Part shown: positions 47,813 to 58,057 of the stretch, one piece after another | Numbering within the stretch: position 1 is the stretch's first letter | Layout: each line of letters opens with the position of its first letter | Assembly (NCBI RefSeq): GCF_022919215.1 | Contig: NZ_CP095046.1 | Location: forward strand, 4,950,501-5,014,500 | Length of the DNA: 64,000 bases | Origin: Hymenobacter cellulosilyticus | GTDB taxonomy: Bacteria; Bacteroidota; Bacteroidia; Cytophagales; Hymenobacteraceae | Direction of reading: 5' to 3' | Position numbers and translations under genes: made by a program | The notes under the pieces: model-generated | Database searches by the model: none | The model's input: only the letters and a program-made list of their open reading frames with translations | What the model was told of the DNA's origin: nothing

Positions 47813-49266
47813 TTACTTGCCCACCACCTTTATCAGGGAGCCAGCGTTGACTTGCTCGTTGAGCTGCATGCCGTTGAGAATGGCCATTTCCTCTAGGCGG
47901 GCTTCGGGCACGCCGTTGGTTTTGAGGGCCTGGCTCAGGGAGCTGCGCAGCTTCAGGGTTTTGATGCGCACGTGTTCGGGCTGGCGGTTGAGCTTATCGG
48001 GCTCAGTGAGGCGAGCAAAGCCTTCCATGGTGCTGCTAAACGTGGGCTGGTAAGCCGGAAAGTCGGCCGGAGCGGCGGCGCCGAGCAGGGCGTAGATGGT
48101 TTTTCCGTCCTGAATCAGGTAAACCTGGGCCCGGACGCCCGCCACCGACTGCCCGGTTTGCGGGTCCTGCTGCACCTGGTCGGCCACGAAGGCCAGGGCC
48201 GGGAAGCCATTGACGGTGGTGCGGCGCGAGTCGGTGGGCTGCAGGCTGAACTGCTTGACCATGGCCTGAGCGGCCTCGTCGAGGGAGGCGCCGGGGGCCA
48301 GGGCCAGCATCATCAGGGCCTTGCCGGCGGGGTCGGCCATCTGAAACTGCTGGGGCGTGTTCTGGTGCTTCCAGCCGCTAGGCACCGGGAAGCGGAACTT
48401 CAGCTCGGGGTGATAGAAGGCGTTGTTTTCCACGAAGCCCTGGCGTGGGTCCTCGCCGTACACGATGCCGTCAATCAGGCGCAGGTACTGGTCCCGGTTG
48501 ATTTTCAGGTTCTGCGGGTTGCCGTTCTGCTGCTTCCACTGGTCGGCCAGCTGGTGCACGCGGTTGTAGCGGTCGGCCGGGTTGGGGTGGGTCGAAAGGA
48601 AGTCGGGCACGGGCTGGGCAGCGCTTTTTTCCTGCTCCCGCTGCAAGGTCTGGAAGAAGTCGGCCATCTGGGAAGCGTCGTAGCCAATCTTCGACGAATA
48701 TTCCACGCCCAGCTCATCAGACTGGCTTTCGTCGTCGCGGCCGAACTTGAGGAAGAGCAGCTGCATGCCCTGGGCGGCCTGCTCGCCAAACTGGGCCAGG
48801 CGGGGCGAGGCAATCATGGCCCCATCAGGCCCACCTGCCCGATAATGGCGTTGGTTTGCTGCTTGGCCGAGTGCCGGGCCGTGACGTGGCCGATTTCGTG
48901 GCCCAGTACGCCGGCAAACTGCGCCTCGTTGTTGAAATGGGCCATAATGCCGCGGGTGAAGTACACGTAGCCGCCGGGAATAGCAAAGGCATTAATCACC
49001 GGCGAATCGACGACGCGGAACTGATAGGTCAGGTCGGAGCGGTGGGAAATGGCTCCCATGGCCTTGCCCTTCTCGTTGATAAAGTTCTGCAGCTTCTGGT
49101 CCGGATACAGGCCAAATTGCGCCGTTACGGCCGGGTCCGACTGCTGCCCCATGGCCAGCTCCTGGCCTTTGGAGACGAGCATCACTTCCTTTTTACCGGT
49201 AACGGGATTGGTGGAGCAGGCTGAAGCCAGCAACAGAGCAGTAGCCAGAGGCAAGGTGGGTTTCAT
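47813..49266 (-). CDS. M48 family metallopeptidase lipoprotein, copy 2 (frameshifted)
   Basis: About 485 residues. Lipoprotein signal LPLATALLLASACSTNP with the lipidated Cys; catalytic HEIGHVTARH; NEAQFAGVLG before it; QSDELGVEYSSKIGYD after. One base is missing in 48820-48823; repair joins IGQVGLMGAMIASPRLAQFG. The C-terminal half repeats the copy 1 domain (YHPELKFRFPVPSGWKHQ). A BepA/LoiP-type role in envelope quality control is family inference. ATG start. Confidence 0.92.
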
Positions 49267-49490
49267 AGGCGGGAGAGGAACGGTGTGTGGTCCTGCAACG
49301 CCAGCCGCACGCTTTGGTTACACCCCGCTGCGAATGGCCCCGGGCGGTAATTCAACCCCGGGCAGGCCGTACATTCTTTGCTTCAGGAACCTTTACCAGG
49401 GATATGGCAGGGCAAGGCAACTACTGTTCAGGCATTAGAAAACCCCTATGTTTACTGCGCTGACCTCTACCGGGCGCACCCCTATTCTCT

Positions 49491-50486
49491 ATGACTGAAA
49501 GAATTCTGGCTGCTTTGCGGGCCGCCCACCTTGTTTCCGCCGAGCAGGCCGACGCCATCGGCACCTACGAGCGGGAAAAGCCTTTTTCGCTCTACTATGA
49601 GCTGCGCACCTTCCTTTCCTTGGGCGTCACGCTGCTGAGCACGGGCCTGGGCTTGCTGATTTACAAGAACATCGACACCATCGGGCACGGCGTGATTGTA
49701 GCCCTCATTGGCCTGCTTTCGGCGGCTGGCTTCACCTATGCCTACCGCAAGCGGCAGCCGTTTACCTGGCAGGCCGCCCGCAACTCAACCGGGGCCGACT
49801 ATGCCCTGCTGCTGGCCTGCCTCACGCTGCTCACGCTGCTGGGCTACCTGCAGTACCAGTACAACGTGTTTGGCACCCGCTACGGCCTGCTGGTGATTTT
49901 GCCCACCCTGGTCTTCTTTGCCTGCGCCTACCGGTTCGACCACCGCGGCGTGCTCTCGATGGCCATTACCGGGCTGGCGGCCTGGGTGGGCGTGTCCGTG
50001 GCCCCGCTGTCGGCCTTCACGTCGAACAACTACGCGCTGCCCCACCTCGATGCCATTGCTATTGGGCTGGGGCTCTGCTTGGCCGTGGTGGGGCTGGCCT
50101 CGGAATACCAGGACAAGAAAAAGCACTTCAGCTACACCTACGTGCTGCTGGGCAGCAACCTGGCCCTGATAGCGCTGCTGACGGCCATGTTTCGGGGCCA
50201 CTTCGAGGCGAGCTTTCTGCCGCCGGTGCTGGCGGCGCTGCTCATTATCGGGCTCAGCGCGGCTTTGTACTGGTATGCCCGGCGCACCCACTCCTACGTG
50301 TTTGTGCTGCTGGGAGCCCTCTACGGCTACATAGCCGTAACCTACCTGTACTTCCAGCTGTCGGAACTGGACCGGGATTTTGAAGTAACGGCCTTCGTGT
50401 ACTTTCCGGCCTCGGCCGTGGGCGTAATCTTGCTACTGTTGAATCTGAAAAAAATTGTGGGCAGCCATGAGCAAGAAGGCATATAA
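49491..50486 (+). CDS. DUF2157 membrane protein
   Basis: 331 residues. A cytoplasmic N-terminus (LRAAHLVSAEQADAIGTYER) is followed by about ten helices. The pattern of a short helix-turn region then a run of polytopic helices is DUF2157. Function unknown. The next gene begins 20 bases before its stop, so the two overlap. Confidence 0.85.
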   Translation: MTERILAALRAAHLVSAEQADAIGTYEREKPFSLYYELRTFLSLGVTLLSTGLGLLIYKNIDTIGHGVIVALIGLLSAAGFTYAYRKRQPFTWQAARNSTGADYALLLACLTLLTLLGYLQYQYNVFGTRYGLLVILPTLVFFACAYRFDHRGVLSMAITGLAAWVGVSVAPLSAFTSNNYALPHLDAIAIGLGLCLAVVGLASEYQDKKKHFSYTYVLLGSNLALIALLTAMFRGHFEASFLPPVLAALLIIGLSAALYWYARRTHSYVFVLLGALYGYIAVTYLYFQLSELDRDFEVTAFVYFPASAVGVILLLLNLKKIVGSHEQEGI

Positions 50487-51690
50487 CGAAGAGTGGATTT
50501 TCAACCGGCTGGTGCAGGACACGGCCCGGCGCTGGGGTAAGGCCAAGCTGCTGTTGCCGGAACAGGTTAAGGCCATTGGGGAGGCGTTTCCGAGCGAGTT
50601 CTACCAGCCCCACCTGTTTATCCGCATTGCCCTGTTCATTTTCACCTGCCTGGGTAATATGACGGCCGCGGGACTGGTCTTTCTGGCCGTTATGGGAATC
50701 GGCAGCCCCCGGGGCGACTCGGAGGAGGTGCGGGGGCTGCTGGGCTGCCTGCTGTGTGGCGGGGGCTCGTTGCTGCTGCTGGAAGTGCTTATTTCCTCTA
50801 ACCACCTCTACCGCTCCGGCGTCGACAACGCCCTGCTCTACTTGGGCGTGGCCTACTTCGCCGTGGCCCTCGTTATCGGGTACGACCTGCTAATGCCCCA
50901 CTCCATCGACCTGGACGATTTGCAAGAGTACGGGCTGCTCTGGCCCCTGCTGGCGCTGCTGGCCGTGGTGATGCTGACGGCCATCATCCGCTACGCCGAC
51001 CCGCTGGCTGCTGCCCTCACCCAGCTGCTCTACCTGGGCATTGTGGGCGCGGTGGTGCTCCGGCTGCCGCTGGGCCGGGCCCTGCTGCCCTTTGCCCTGA
51101 TGCTGGCCTGCGTCGGCAGCTACTGGCTGGTGCGGCAGCTCACCCGCCGCCCCGACTACCTCTACTACCGCCCGGCCGTGCGCACGGTAAAGGCCCTGAC
51201 CCTGGCCTTCTTCTACCTGGCCGGCAACTACCTGGTGGTACGCGAAGCCAATGCCCTGCTCAATCATCTGGAGTTTTCACAGCAAATCCCCTTTGCCCCG
51301 CTGTTCTACCTCTTTACCGTGGCTATTCCGCTGGTCTACCTCTACCAGGGCCTGCGGCGCGCCGACCGGATTCTACTCTACGCGGGCCTGCTGGGTTTGT
51401 GCTTTTCCATCTATACCTACCGCTTCTACCGCTCGGTGCTGCCCCCGGAATGGGCCCTCACCCTGGGCGGCTTGTTCCTGATCGGGCTGTCGGGCTGGGC
51501 CCTGCGCTACCTGCGCCCCGCCCGCCACGGCCTCACCTCCCAGCCCGCCGGCAGCCCCGCTTTTAGTCAGCTAAACCTGGAGTCCCTGGTCATGTCGCAC
51601 GTGACCGAAAGCTCCCTGCAGCCCCACGAGCCCGGCTTCCAGTTCGGCGGCGGCGAGTCCGGTGGCGGCGGCGCGGAGGGGAAGTGGTGA
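50467..51690 (+). CDS. Polytopic membrane protein, DUF2157-like partner
   Basis: 407 residues from ATG at 50467. Same plan as its neighbour: a cytoplasmic N-terminus (RRWGKAKLLLPEQVKAIGEA), about ten helices, and a Gly-rich C-terminal tail (GGGESGGGGAEGKW). Overlap with DUF2157 suggests a co-translated heteromer. Not recognised as a named family. ATG at 50455 would add only four residues. Confidence 0.75.
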   Translation: MSKKAYNEEWIFNRLVQDTARRWGKAKLLLPEQVKAIGEAFPSEFYQPHLFIRIALFIFTCLGNMTAAGLVFLAVMGIGSPRGDSEEVRGLLGCLLCGGGSLLLLEVLISSNHLYRSGVDNALLYLGVAYFAVALVIGYDLLMPHSIDLDDLQEYGLLWPLLALLAVVMLTAIIRYADPLAAALTQLLYLGIVGAVVLRLPLGRALLPFALMLACVGSYWLVRQLTRRPDYLYYRPAVRTVKALTLAFFYLAGNYLVVREANALLNHLEFSQQIPFAPLFYLFTVAIPLVYLYQGLRRADRILLYAGLLGLCFSIYTYRFYRSVLPPEWALTLGGLFLIGLSGWALRYLRPARHGLTSQPAGSPAFSQLNLESLVMSHVTESSLQPHEPGFQFGGGESGGGGAEGKW

Positions 51691-51727
51691 GATGGTGAAA
51701 TGGTGAGTTTATCGTTCTTTTAGCCGT

Positions 51728-51880
51728 GTCATGGCGAGCAGAGCGAAGCCATCCGTCCTCTGCTAGTGACAACCGCTCTTTTACCCAGAAAGCCCTGACG
51801 TTACGCTAACGTCAGGGCTTTTCAGTTTAGGGAACTCAGCACATTTCAGAGGACGGATGGCTTCGCAAGCTCGCCATGAC
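51728..51880. repeat. Nested palindromic element, family A copy 3
   Basis: 153 bases. GTCATGGCGAGCAGAGC at the left and GCTCGCCATGAC at the right; inner hairpin CAGAAAGCCCTGACGTTACG with CTAACGTCAGGGCTTTTC; shared CACATTTCAGAGGACGGATG. Inner hairpin nearly identical to copy 2. Confidence 0.85.
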
Positions 51881-51929
51881 AGACGCGACAAAACAACAAC
51901 TCACCATTTCACCATTTTACTATCTCACC

Positions 51930-53269
51930 TCACGGCCGGCGGCTGTTGACGGTGATGCTCTGGTAGCCGATCAGCAGGTCGGCGCGGGTGCCTGGCGGGC
52001 GGTAGTATACTAGCAAGTCGTACTGATTTTCGGTTTCCTGGTGGCTGCCTTCGAAGTACACGTCATCGGGGCGCCGGCGGCTTTACCCACCACGTAATAG
52101 TAGTTGTAGTAGCCCTGTTTGAGCAAGGCCGTGCCGGTGTACTGCTGCTGCTCGGTATTATACGTCAGCTTGAACTCGTCCTGGAGCTTCCAGTCGGAGA
52201 GGGCGCCGAAGACGTACACCGGGCCGGGAGCGGCCTGCGGAGCCCGCAGCTGAAACGTCACGTTAGCGTAGTCGCCATTGGTGTCGCCATTGCCATACTC
52301 CCGGCTTTCGAACAGGCGCTGCCCGTTGATGTCCTCAAACTGGGTGTAGCTCTGCCCGTTGCGGGTGGCTTCGGGGCTCAGCACCACGGTGCGGGGCGAA
52401 GTGGTAGGGTCCAGCTCGGCCATGCCCGCCCCCATGGTGCGCAAGGAGCGCATGTCGAAGTAGCGAAACTCGCTGCTGGCCGGGAAGGCGTTTTCGAAGT
52501 TGAAGTACTGGTAGTCGAGGCGGCGCTCGGCGTCGCGCACGAAGGTGGGCCGCAGGTTGGTTTTGGCGTTGTCCCAGCGGAAATTCTGGCGCAGCATCAC
52601 CTTCACCTCCTGGCTGGGATTCACCAGGTTCAGCCCGTTGTAGCCAATCGAGAAGTCGACCTGCTGCAGGGTGTAGCGCTCCTGCCCGCCCACCGGAATG
52701 CCCTGGCGCATGGCTACCTCCACCCCGTTTTCATACACCAGCAGGCGGCGCGAAACCACTGGCGTGCCCCCGCCGCTGCTCACGACCAGCAGGTAGTTGC
52801 CGCTGAGCTTGACCCGCGGCACCTGCATGCGGTAGTGGTAGTAGGGCACCTTCACATTGACGCCGGTACGATAGTCGGTAATGAGAAACTCGTTGATTTC
52901 ACTTAGAAACTGCAGGTCGGTCAGCACCGAGGGCTTCCAGTCCACGTCGCAGTGCACGAGCTTGGCTGTGAGGCGCTGGGAGCCGTTGCCCAGCATGTCG
53001 AACTCCAGCACGATGGGCTGCTGCTGGCTGATGGGCACCACCGGGGGCTGGAATATCTCCGTGTTCTGGCCAGTGGCCACGTAGCACTGCACCGAGCGCA
53101 CGTCGGGACTGTAGGTATAGTCCTCGTAGCGCAGGGTTTTATCGGCGTAATATTCCGGGGGGCGCTGCTGCTGACTACCACGCGGGGCATTGGGGTCGGT
53201 AATGGGCGTACCGAGCGGAACGCAGGCAGTGGCAAGCAGCAGAACAGTGGGCAGGGAATAACGGAGCAT
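51930..53269 (-). CDS. DUF5103 domain protein (frameshifted)
   Basis: About 446 residues. Lipoprotein-like signal (LLLATACVPLG), then the two-part DUF5103 body: beta-rich N-terminal half (YEDYTYSPDVRSVQCYVATG) and a C-terminal carbohydrate-binding-like domain (GPVYVFGALSDWKLQDEFKL). One base is missing at 52068-52071; repair reads AGAPDDVYFEGSHQETENQY and ends at 51930. Bacteroidota-specific; function unknown. ATG start at 53269. Confidence 0.85.
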
Positions 53270-53459
53270 AAAGGCGAAGGTAGCGCGAACTGGAATTTTA
53301 CGTAGTACGGTCCCAACGCCGGGGCGGCGGCAATATTTCCTGAGCCGGGTTGATAACGTTAACTTCACGGGAGGTTGATGAAGCCTTAACCCGGGCGTAA
53401 AACAAGCGCAATAGTCCCTTTCGTACTTGCGGCACCATTCAACACCTCACCAGCTTCCT

Positions 53460-55127
53460 ATGAAACCGACGCTTACCCTCTTCTCTGCCGCCGTGCTGGC
53501 CAGCCTCGCCGCCCGGGCTCAGACGCCCTGCCCTACCCTGCCCACCGACCACATCAGCCGCTTTACCTCGGTACTGCCCTCCACCCAGCCCCAGGACTTG
53601 CGTATTCCCGCTACCCACACTTTTCAGATGCTGCTACAGGGCGGAGCGGCTTACTCTACCGCTGCCGATGGCAACGTGAAAGAGTCTTTTGACTTTACCG
53701 GCTACGTGCCCATCAACGGCAGCAGCGCCAACGGCTACCTGTCCGTCAACCACGAGGGTTCTTCAATGGCTACTTCGGGCGTGAGCATGCTCGACCTGAG
53801 CTTCAACACGACCACCAAGCTGTGGAACGTAACGGCCAAGCACCCCGTGAACTTCGGCCCCGTGGTTGGCACGTTCAACAACTGCTCGGGCGGCGTGACG
53901 CCCTGGAACACGGTAATTACCTGCGAGGAAAACGCCCCGACGGCTCCCACCGACAGCAACGGCGACGGCTACATGGATTTTGGCTGGAACGTGGAAATTG
54001 ACCCGGCTACCCACGCCGTAAAAGACCAGGACGGCAACGGCACGCCCGACAAGCTCTGGCGCATGGGCCGCATCAAGCACGAGAACATCGTGGTAGCCCC
54101 CGACCGCCGCACCGTCTACGAAGGCGCCGACGACGGCTCGGCCAACAGCTTCGTGTATAAATACGTGGCCACCACGGCCGGTCAGCTGGGCAACGGCAAC
54201 TTGTACGCCCTCAAGCTCGACGGCACGGTAGCCACTGCCACCACCGGCACCTGGATTCAGATTCCGAACAGTACGCCGGCCGAGTGCAACAACACCACGG
54301 CTTCGGCCCTGGCCCTGGGCGCCACCAGCTTCAACGGCGTAGAAGACATCGAAATCAGCCCGGTTACCGGCCAGATCTACTTTACCGCCAAAGGCCCCGG
54401 CACTACTTACCGCTTCACCGACGGCGCGACGGTTAGCAACTTCGAGATTTTCGTGGGCAACACGCCTACCGTTACCAACCGTACCTACCCCATCAACTAC
54501 GGCACGGCTACCGTGAACGAGGCTTGGGGCACTGGCAACGACAACCTGACTTTCGATTCCCAGGGCAACCTCTACGTGCTGCAGGACGGCGGCCGCAACC
54601 ACGTGTGGGTAGTGCGCCCCTGCCACACGGAGGCCAACCCCGCCGTGGAGGTGTTTGCCGTAACGCCCAACGGCTGTGAGCCCACGGGCATGACCTTCTC
54701 GCCCGACGAGAAATTCATGTTCATCTCCATGCAGAACCCCGCTACTACCAACACCCTGGCTACGACGGATGCCGCCGGTCAGTCGGTCGTATTCAACAAG
54801 TCGACTACCCTGGTTATCAGCCGCAAAGGCATACTGGGCACGACGCTGGCCACGGAGAAAGGCCGCCCCGAACTGGCCAAGGCCGACGTATTCCCCAACC
54901 CCGCTACCGGTACCGAGCTGACCGTGGAGCTGACCAACAACCGCAAGGAAACGGCCACGCTGCAGGTGTATAACAGCCTGGGTGCCCGGGTGCTGGAGCA
55001 GACGACCACGCTGAACCAGGGCCTCAACAGCCTGCGCGTACCGGTAAGCAAGCTGCGCAGCGGCCACTACACGCTGGTGGTGAAAACCGCTACCACGTCC
55101 ACGACTCGTCCCTTCATCAAGCAGTAG
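53460..55127 (+). CDS. PhoX/DUF839-like secreted protein with T9SS domain
   Basis: 555 residues from ATG at 53460. Signal peptide (VLASLAARAQ). Body is a PhoX-type beta-propeller: VITCEENAP, MDFGWNVEIDP, RMGRIKHENIVVAPDRRTVY and GADDGSANSFVYKYVA. PhoX enzymes are Ca/Fe-dependent phosphatases; the residues here are consistent but not proof of activity. The last 75 residues are a type IX secretion sorting domain (DVFPNPATGTELTVELTNNR, RSGHYTLVVK). First gene of a coupled trio. Confidence 0.85.
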   Translation: MKPTLTLFSAAVLASLAARAQTPCPTLPTDHISRFTSVLPSTQPQDLRIPATHTFQMLLQGGAAYSTAADGNVKESFDFTGYVPINGSSANGYLSVNHEGSSMATSGVSMLDLSFNTTTKLWNVTAKHPVNFGPVVGTFNNCSGGVTPWNTVITCEENAPTAPTDSNGDGYMDFGWNVEIDPATHAVKDQDGNGTPDKLWRMGRIKHENIVVAPDRRTVYEGADDGSANSFVYKYVATTAGQLGNGNLYALKLDGTVATATTGTWIQIPNSTPAECNNTTASALALGATSFNGVEDIEISPVTGQIYFTAKGPGTTYRFTDGATVSNFEIFVGNTPTVTNRTYPINYGTATVNEAWGTGNDNLTFDSQGNLYVLQDGGRNHVWVVRPCHTEANPAVEVFAVTPNGCEPTGMTFSPDEKFMFISMQNPATTNTLATTDAAGQSVVFNKSTTLVISRKGILGTTLATEKGRPELAKADVFPNPATGTELTVELTNNRKETATLQVYNSLGARVLEQTTTLNQGLNSLRVPVSKLRSGHYTLVVKTATTSTTRPFIKQ

Positions 55128-56050
55128 TGAGGCTGGTTCGAATTCTTCAACTTCTGGTTTTTCTTGGTGTTGCCCGGCAGGTTCTGCCGGGCAACACCTG
55201 CTTGGCCCAGTGCCCTAATCCGGCCGCCTTTACCCTGGCCGATGCCCTGAGCCGCCCGGCCTGCGTGCGGGAACTCAACGTGCGGGGCCAGAGCCTGGAG
55301 CTGCTGCCGGCCAGCGTGGCCCGCCTCGGCAGCCTGCGCCGCCTTTATGCCCACGAAAACCACCTGCGCCACCTGCCGGCCAGCCTTACCGAGCTCGACA
55401 GTCTGCAGGTGCTGTTCGTCAACAAGAACGGCCTGCTGGATTTGCCCGCCGACCTGGGCCGCTTGCACCGCCTGCAGCAGCTGCAAATCGACCAGAACGT
55501 GCTGACCGAGCTGCCGCCCAGCATCGGGGGCCTCGACAGCCTGAGGTTTTTGCTCACGGCCTGGAACAACTTCACCTCCCTGCCCGAGCAGCTGGGCCAG
55601 CTCAGCCGCCTCGAATACCTGGACAGCTCCCACAACCAGCTGCTGTTTTTGCCCGCGACCCTGCCCCGGTTGCAGAGCCTGCGCTACGTCTACCTCAATG
55701 ACAACAAGCTCCAGCGCCTGCCCGAGCAGCTGGGCCAGCTGGGCCGCCTGCAGGAGCTAAATCTGGCCAACAACCAGCTCGAAACCCTGCCCAAAAGTCT
55801 GGGTGGCTGCCGGGAGCTCAAGGTGCTCATTGTGTCGGGCAACCAGCTCAAGGCCCTGCCCAACAGCCTGGGCGACTTGCAGAACCTGGAAATTCTGATT
55901 GCCAACGACAACCAGCTCAAGGGCCTGCCCCGTTCCCTGGGCCGCCTGACCAAGCTCAAAACCATTATTGTGAAGGGCAATGCCTTTACGCCGGCAGCCC
56001 GCCAACGCGCCGAGGCCCTGTTGCCCCAGGCGCACATCTATTTTCAATGA
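55127..56050 (+). CDS. Secreted leucine-rich repeat protein
   Basis: 307 residues. Signal peptide then about ten 23-residue LRRs of the bacterial type (LQVLFVNKNGLLDLPADLGR, LQELNLANNQLETLPKSLGG, LEILIANDNQLKGLPRSLGR). The GTG start overlaps the last base of the previous stop (TAGTG), and its own stop overlaps the next ATG by four bases, so translation is coupled on both sides. A protein-binding scaffold; partner unknown. Confidence 0.88.
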   Translation: MRLVRILQLLVFLGVARQVLPGNTCLAQCPNPAAFTLADALSRPACVRELNVRGQSLELLPASVARLGSLRRLYAHENHLRHLPASLTELDSLQVLFVNKNGLLDLPADLGRLHRLQQLQIDQNVLTELPPSIGGLDSLRFLLTAWNNFTSLPEQLGQLSRLEYLDSSHNQLLFLPATLPRLQSLRYVYLNDNKLQRLPEQLGQLGRLQELNLANNQLETLPKSLGGCRELKVLIVSGNQLKALPNSLGDLQNLEILIANDNQLKGLPRSLGRLTKLKTIIVKGNAFTPAARQRAEALLPQAHIYFQ

Positions 56051-57866
56051 ACCGCCCTTTGCTTTGCTTTTCCGGCCCCTTCCGGGCCCTGCTGCTGGGT
56101 TTGGCCACGCTGCTGTTTTCCTTTGCCGTGCTCCACAAAACGCCCGTCGAGCAGGTGCAGGACTACTACACGCTGCACCTACGCCGTTTTCACGACCAGC
56201 TGACCCGGTTTCAGGACGTAGCTTACTCGGCCGATACCACGGCCCTGCGCCGGCAGTTTGCCGCCTGCCGCACCGAGTACAAGCAGCTGGAGTTTGCCGT
56301 CGAATACTACTATCCGCACGCGGCCCAGCGCCTCAACGGGGCCAATCTGCCCGAAACCGAGGCCGGGGAGCCCGATGAGGTAATCCCGCCCTCCGGCTTT
56401 CAGGTGCTGGAGGAATACGTGTACGCCGCCCCACCGACGACCGGGCCAACCGCGACCTGGTGCACCAGGAAATCGACAACATGCTCTATCAGGTGCGCCA
56501 CCTCGAGCAGCAGGCGCCCATGCTAGCCTTCACCGACGCGGAAGTATTCGACGCGGTGCGGCTCAACCTCTACCGGCTGGCTTCCAAAGGCCTTTCCGGC
56601 TTCGACTCCCCCGCCGCCCATGCGTCCCTGCCCGAGGCCGCTGCCACCCTGGAATCCACGACCCAGGTGCTGAGCTTGTTCAATGTACCCCCGGCCCTGC
56701 GCGCCCAGCTGGCCCGCTGCCGGGCAGCCGTAGCAGCACCCGGCCAGGATTTCGACCGGTTTGACCGGGCCCGGTTTTTTGTGCGCTGCTTCAACCCAGC
56801 CCTGGCCGGCCTGCAACAGGCCCAGCAGCAACTCAAGATTCCCTACGTGCCCGCCCGGCGCGCTATCCGGGCTCAGGCCGTCAGCTACTTTGCCGCCAAT
56901 GCCTTCGAACCGGCCTACTTTGCGCCTACCGACGCTGCCGCGCCGACCCCGGCCGTGCTGGCTCTGGGGGAAGCCCTGTTTCGGGAGCCCCTGCTCTCGG
57001 GCCGCGCAGGACGCTCCTGCGCCAGCTGCCACGTGCCCGACCGCGCCTACACCGACGGGCTGCGGGTAAACCTTTCCTTACAGGCTGGTGCCGAGCTGCC
57101 CCGCAACACACCTACGTTGCTGAATGCCGGCCTGCAAACCGAGCAGTTTGCCGACGGCCGGGTGCATTTCCTCGAAGATCAGGTGCACGCGGTGGTGTCG
57201 AACAAGGCCGAAATGGGCGGAAAGCTCAGCGAAGCTCCGGTCCTGCTGCGCAAAAAAGCCACTTACCAGAAGCTCTTTGCCCAGGCCTTTGCCTCCGAAG
57301 CCCAACCGATTTCGGAGCCCAACATTCGCCGGGCGGTGGCTGCCTACGTGCGTAGCCTGGTACGCCTCAACAGCCGCTTCGACCAGTACATGCGCGGCGA
57401 TACGGCCGTGCTGAGCTCCCAGGAAGTACTGGGCTTTAACCTGTTTATGGGCAAAGCCCAGTGCGGCACTTGCCACTACATGCCCTTGTTCAACGGCACC
57501 GTGCCCCCACTCTACGACAAGACCGAAAGTGAGGTATTAGGCGTGCCCGGCAACGACCTGCAAAAACTTGCGCTGGACGCCGACCAGGGCAAGTTCCTGC
57601 TTTACGGCATTGCTCACCAGCGCAACGCCTTCAAGACGCCCACCGTCCGTAACGTGGCCCTGACAGCGCCCTATATGCACAACGGGGCCTACCAAACCCT
57701 GGAACAGGTGCTGGATTTCTACAACCGTGGGGGCGGCCAGGGCCTGGGCCTCGACGTGCCTACCCAGACACTAGCCGCCGACCAGCTCCACCTCAACGAG
57801 GCTGAGCAGCAGGCGGTTATTGCCTTCCTCAAATCCCTCAACGACGCTTCTGCCTCCGCTTATTAA
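56047..57866 (+). CDS. MauG/BCCP-type di-haem cytochrome c peroxidase (frameshifted)
   Basis: 606 residues after repair. N-terminal membrane helix (LLLGLATLLFSFAV), about 250 residues of helical extension, then the peroxidase with two CxxCH haem sites: SCASCHVPDRAYTDG and CGTCHYMPLFN. Further marks: PRNTPTLLNAG and FKTPTVRNVALTAPYMHNG. One C is missing at 56429-56432; repair joins EYVYAAPTDDRANRDLVHQE. Located in the periplasm; reduces peroxide or oxidises a protein. Last gene of the PhoX/LRR/peroxidase trio. Confidence 0.92.
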
Positions 57867-58057
57867 GCAGAAGCCTACTCAACTTTAGTTGGCCCCGGTA
57901 AGCTGGGCAACCAGCGTATTTCAAAATCCAGCAGCTGGCGTTGGCTCTTCGTGAACCTATGTCAACTGCTGGAATTTTTATGAAACTATTTTTATATTTT
58001 TTATAATTATTTTCTTCTATATTCGACCATTCTTTCACCTTCATACCAGTTTACTTT

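Noticed and set aside
20118..51880. Family A repeats as simple terminators
   Set aside because: They are too long, nested, share arms across distant loci, and lie next to separate, normal terminators.
53763..55067. 434-codon minus-strand frame opposite the PhoX-like gene
   Set aside because: Antisense shadow; the plus strand has signal peptide, PhoX motifs and T9SS domain.
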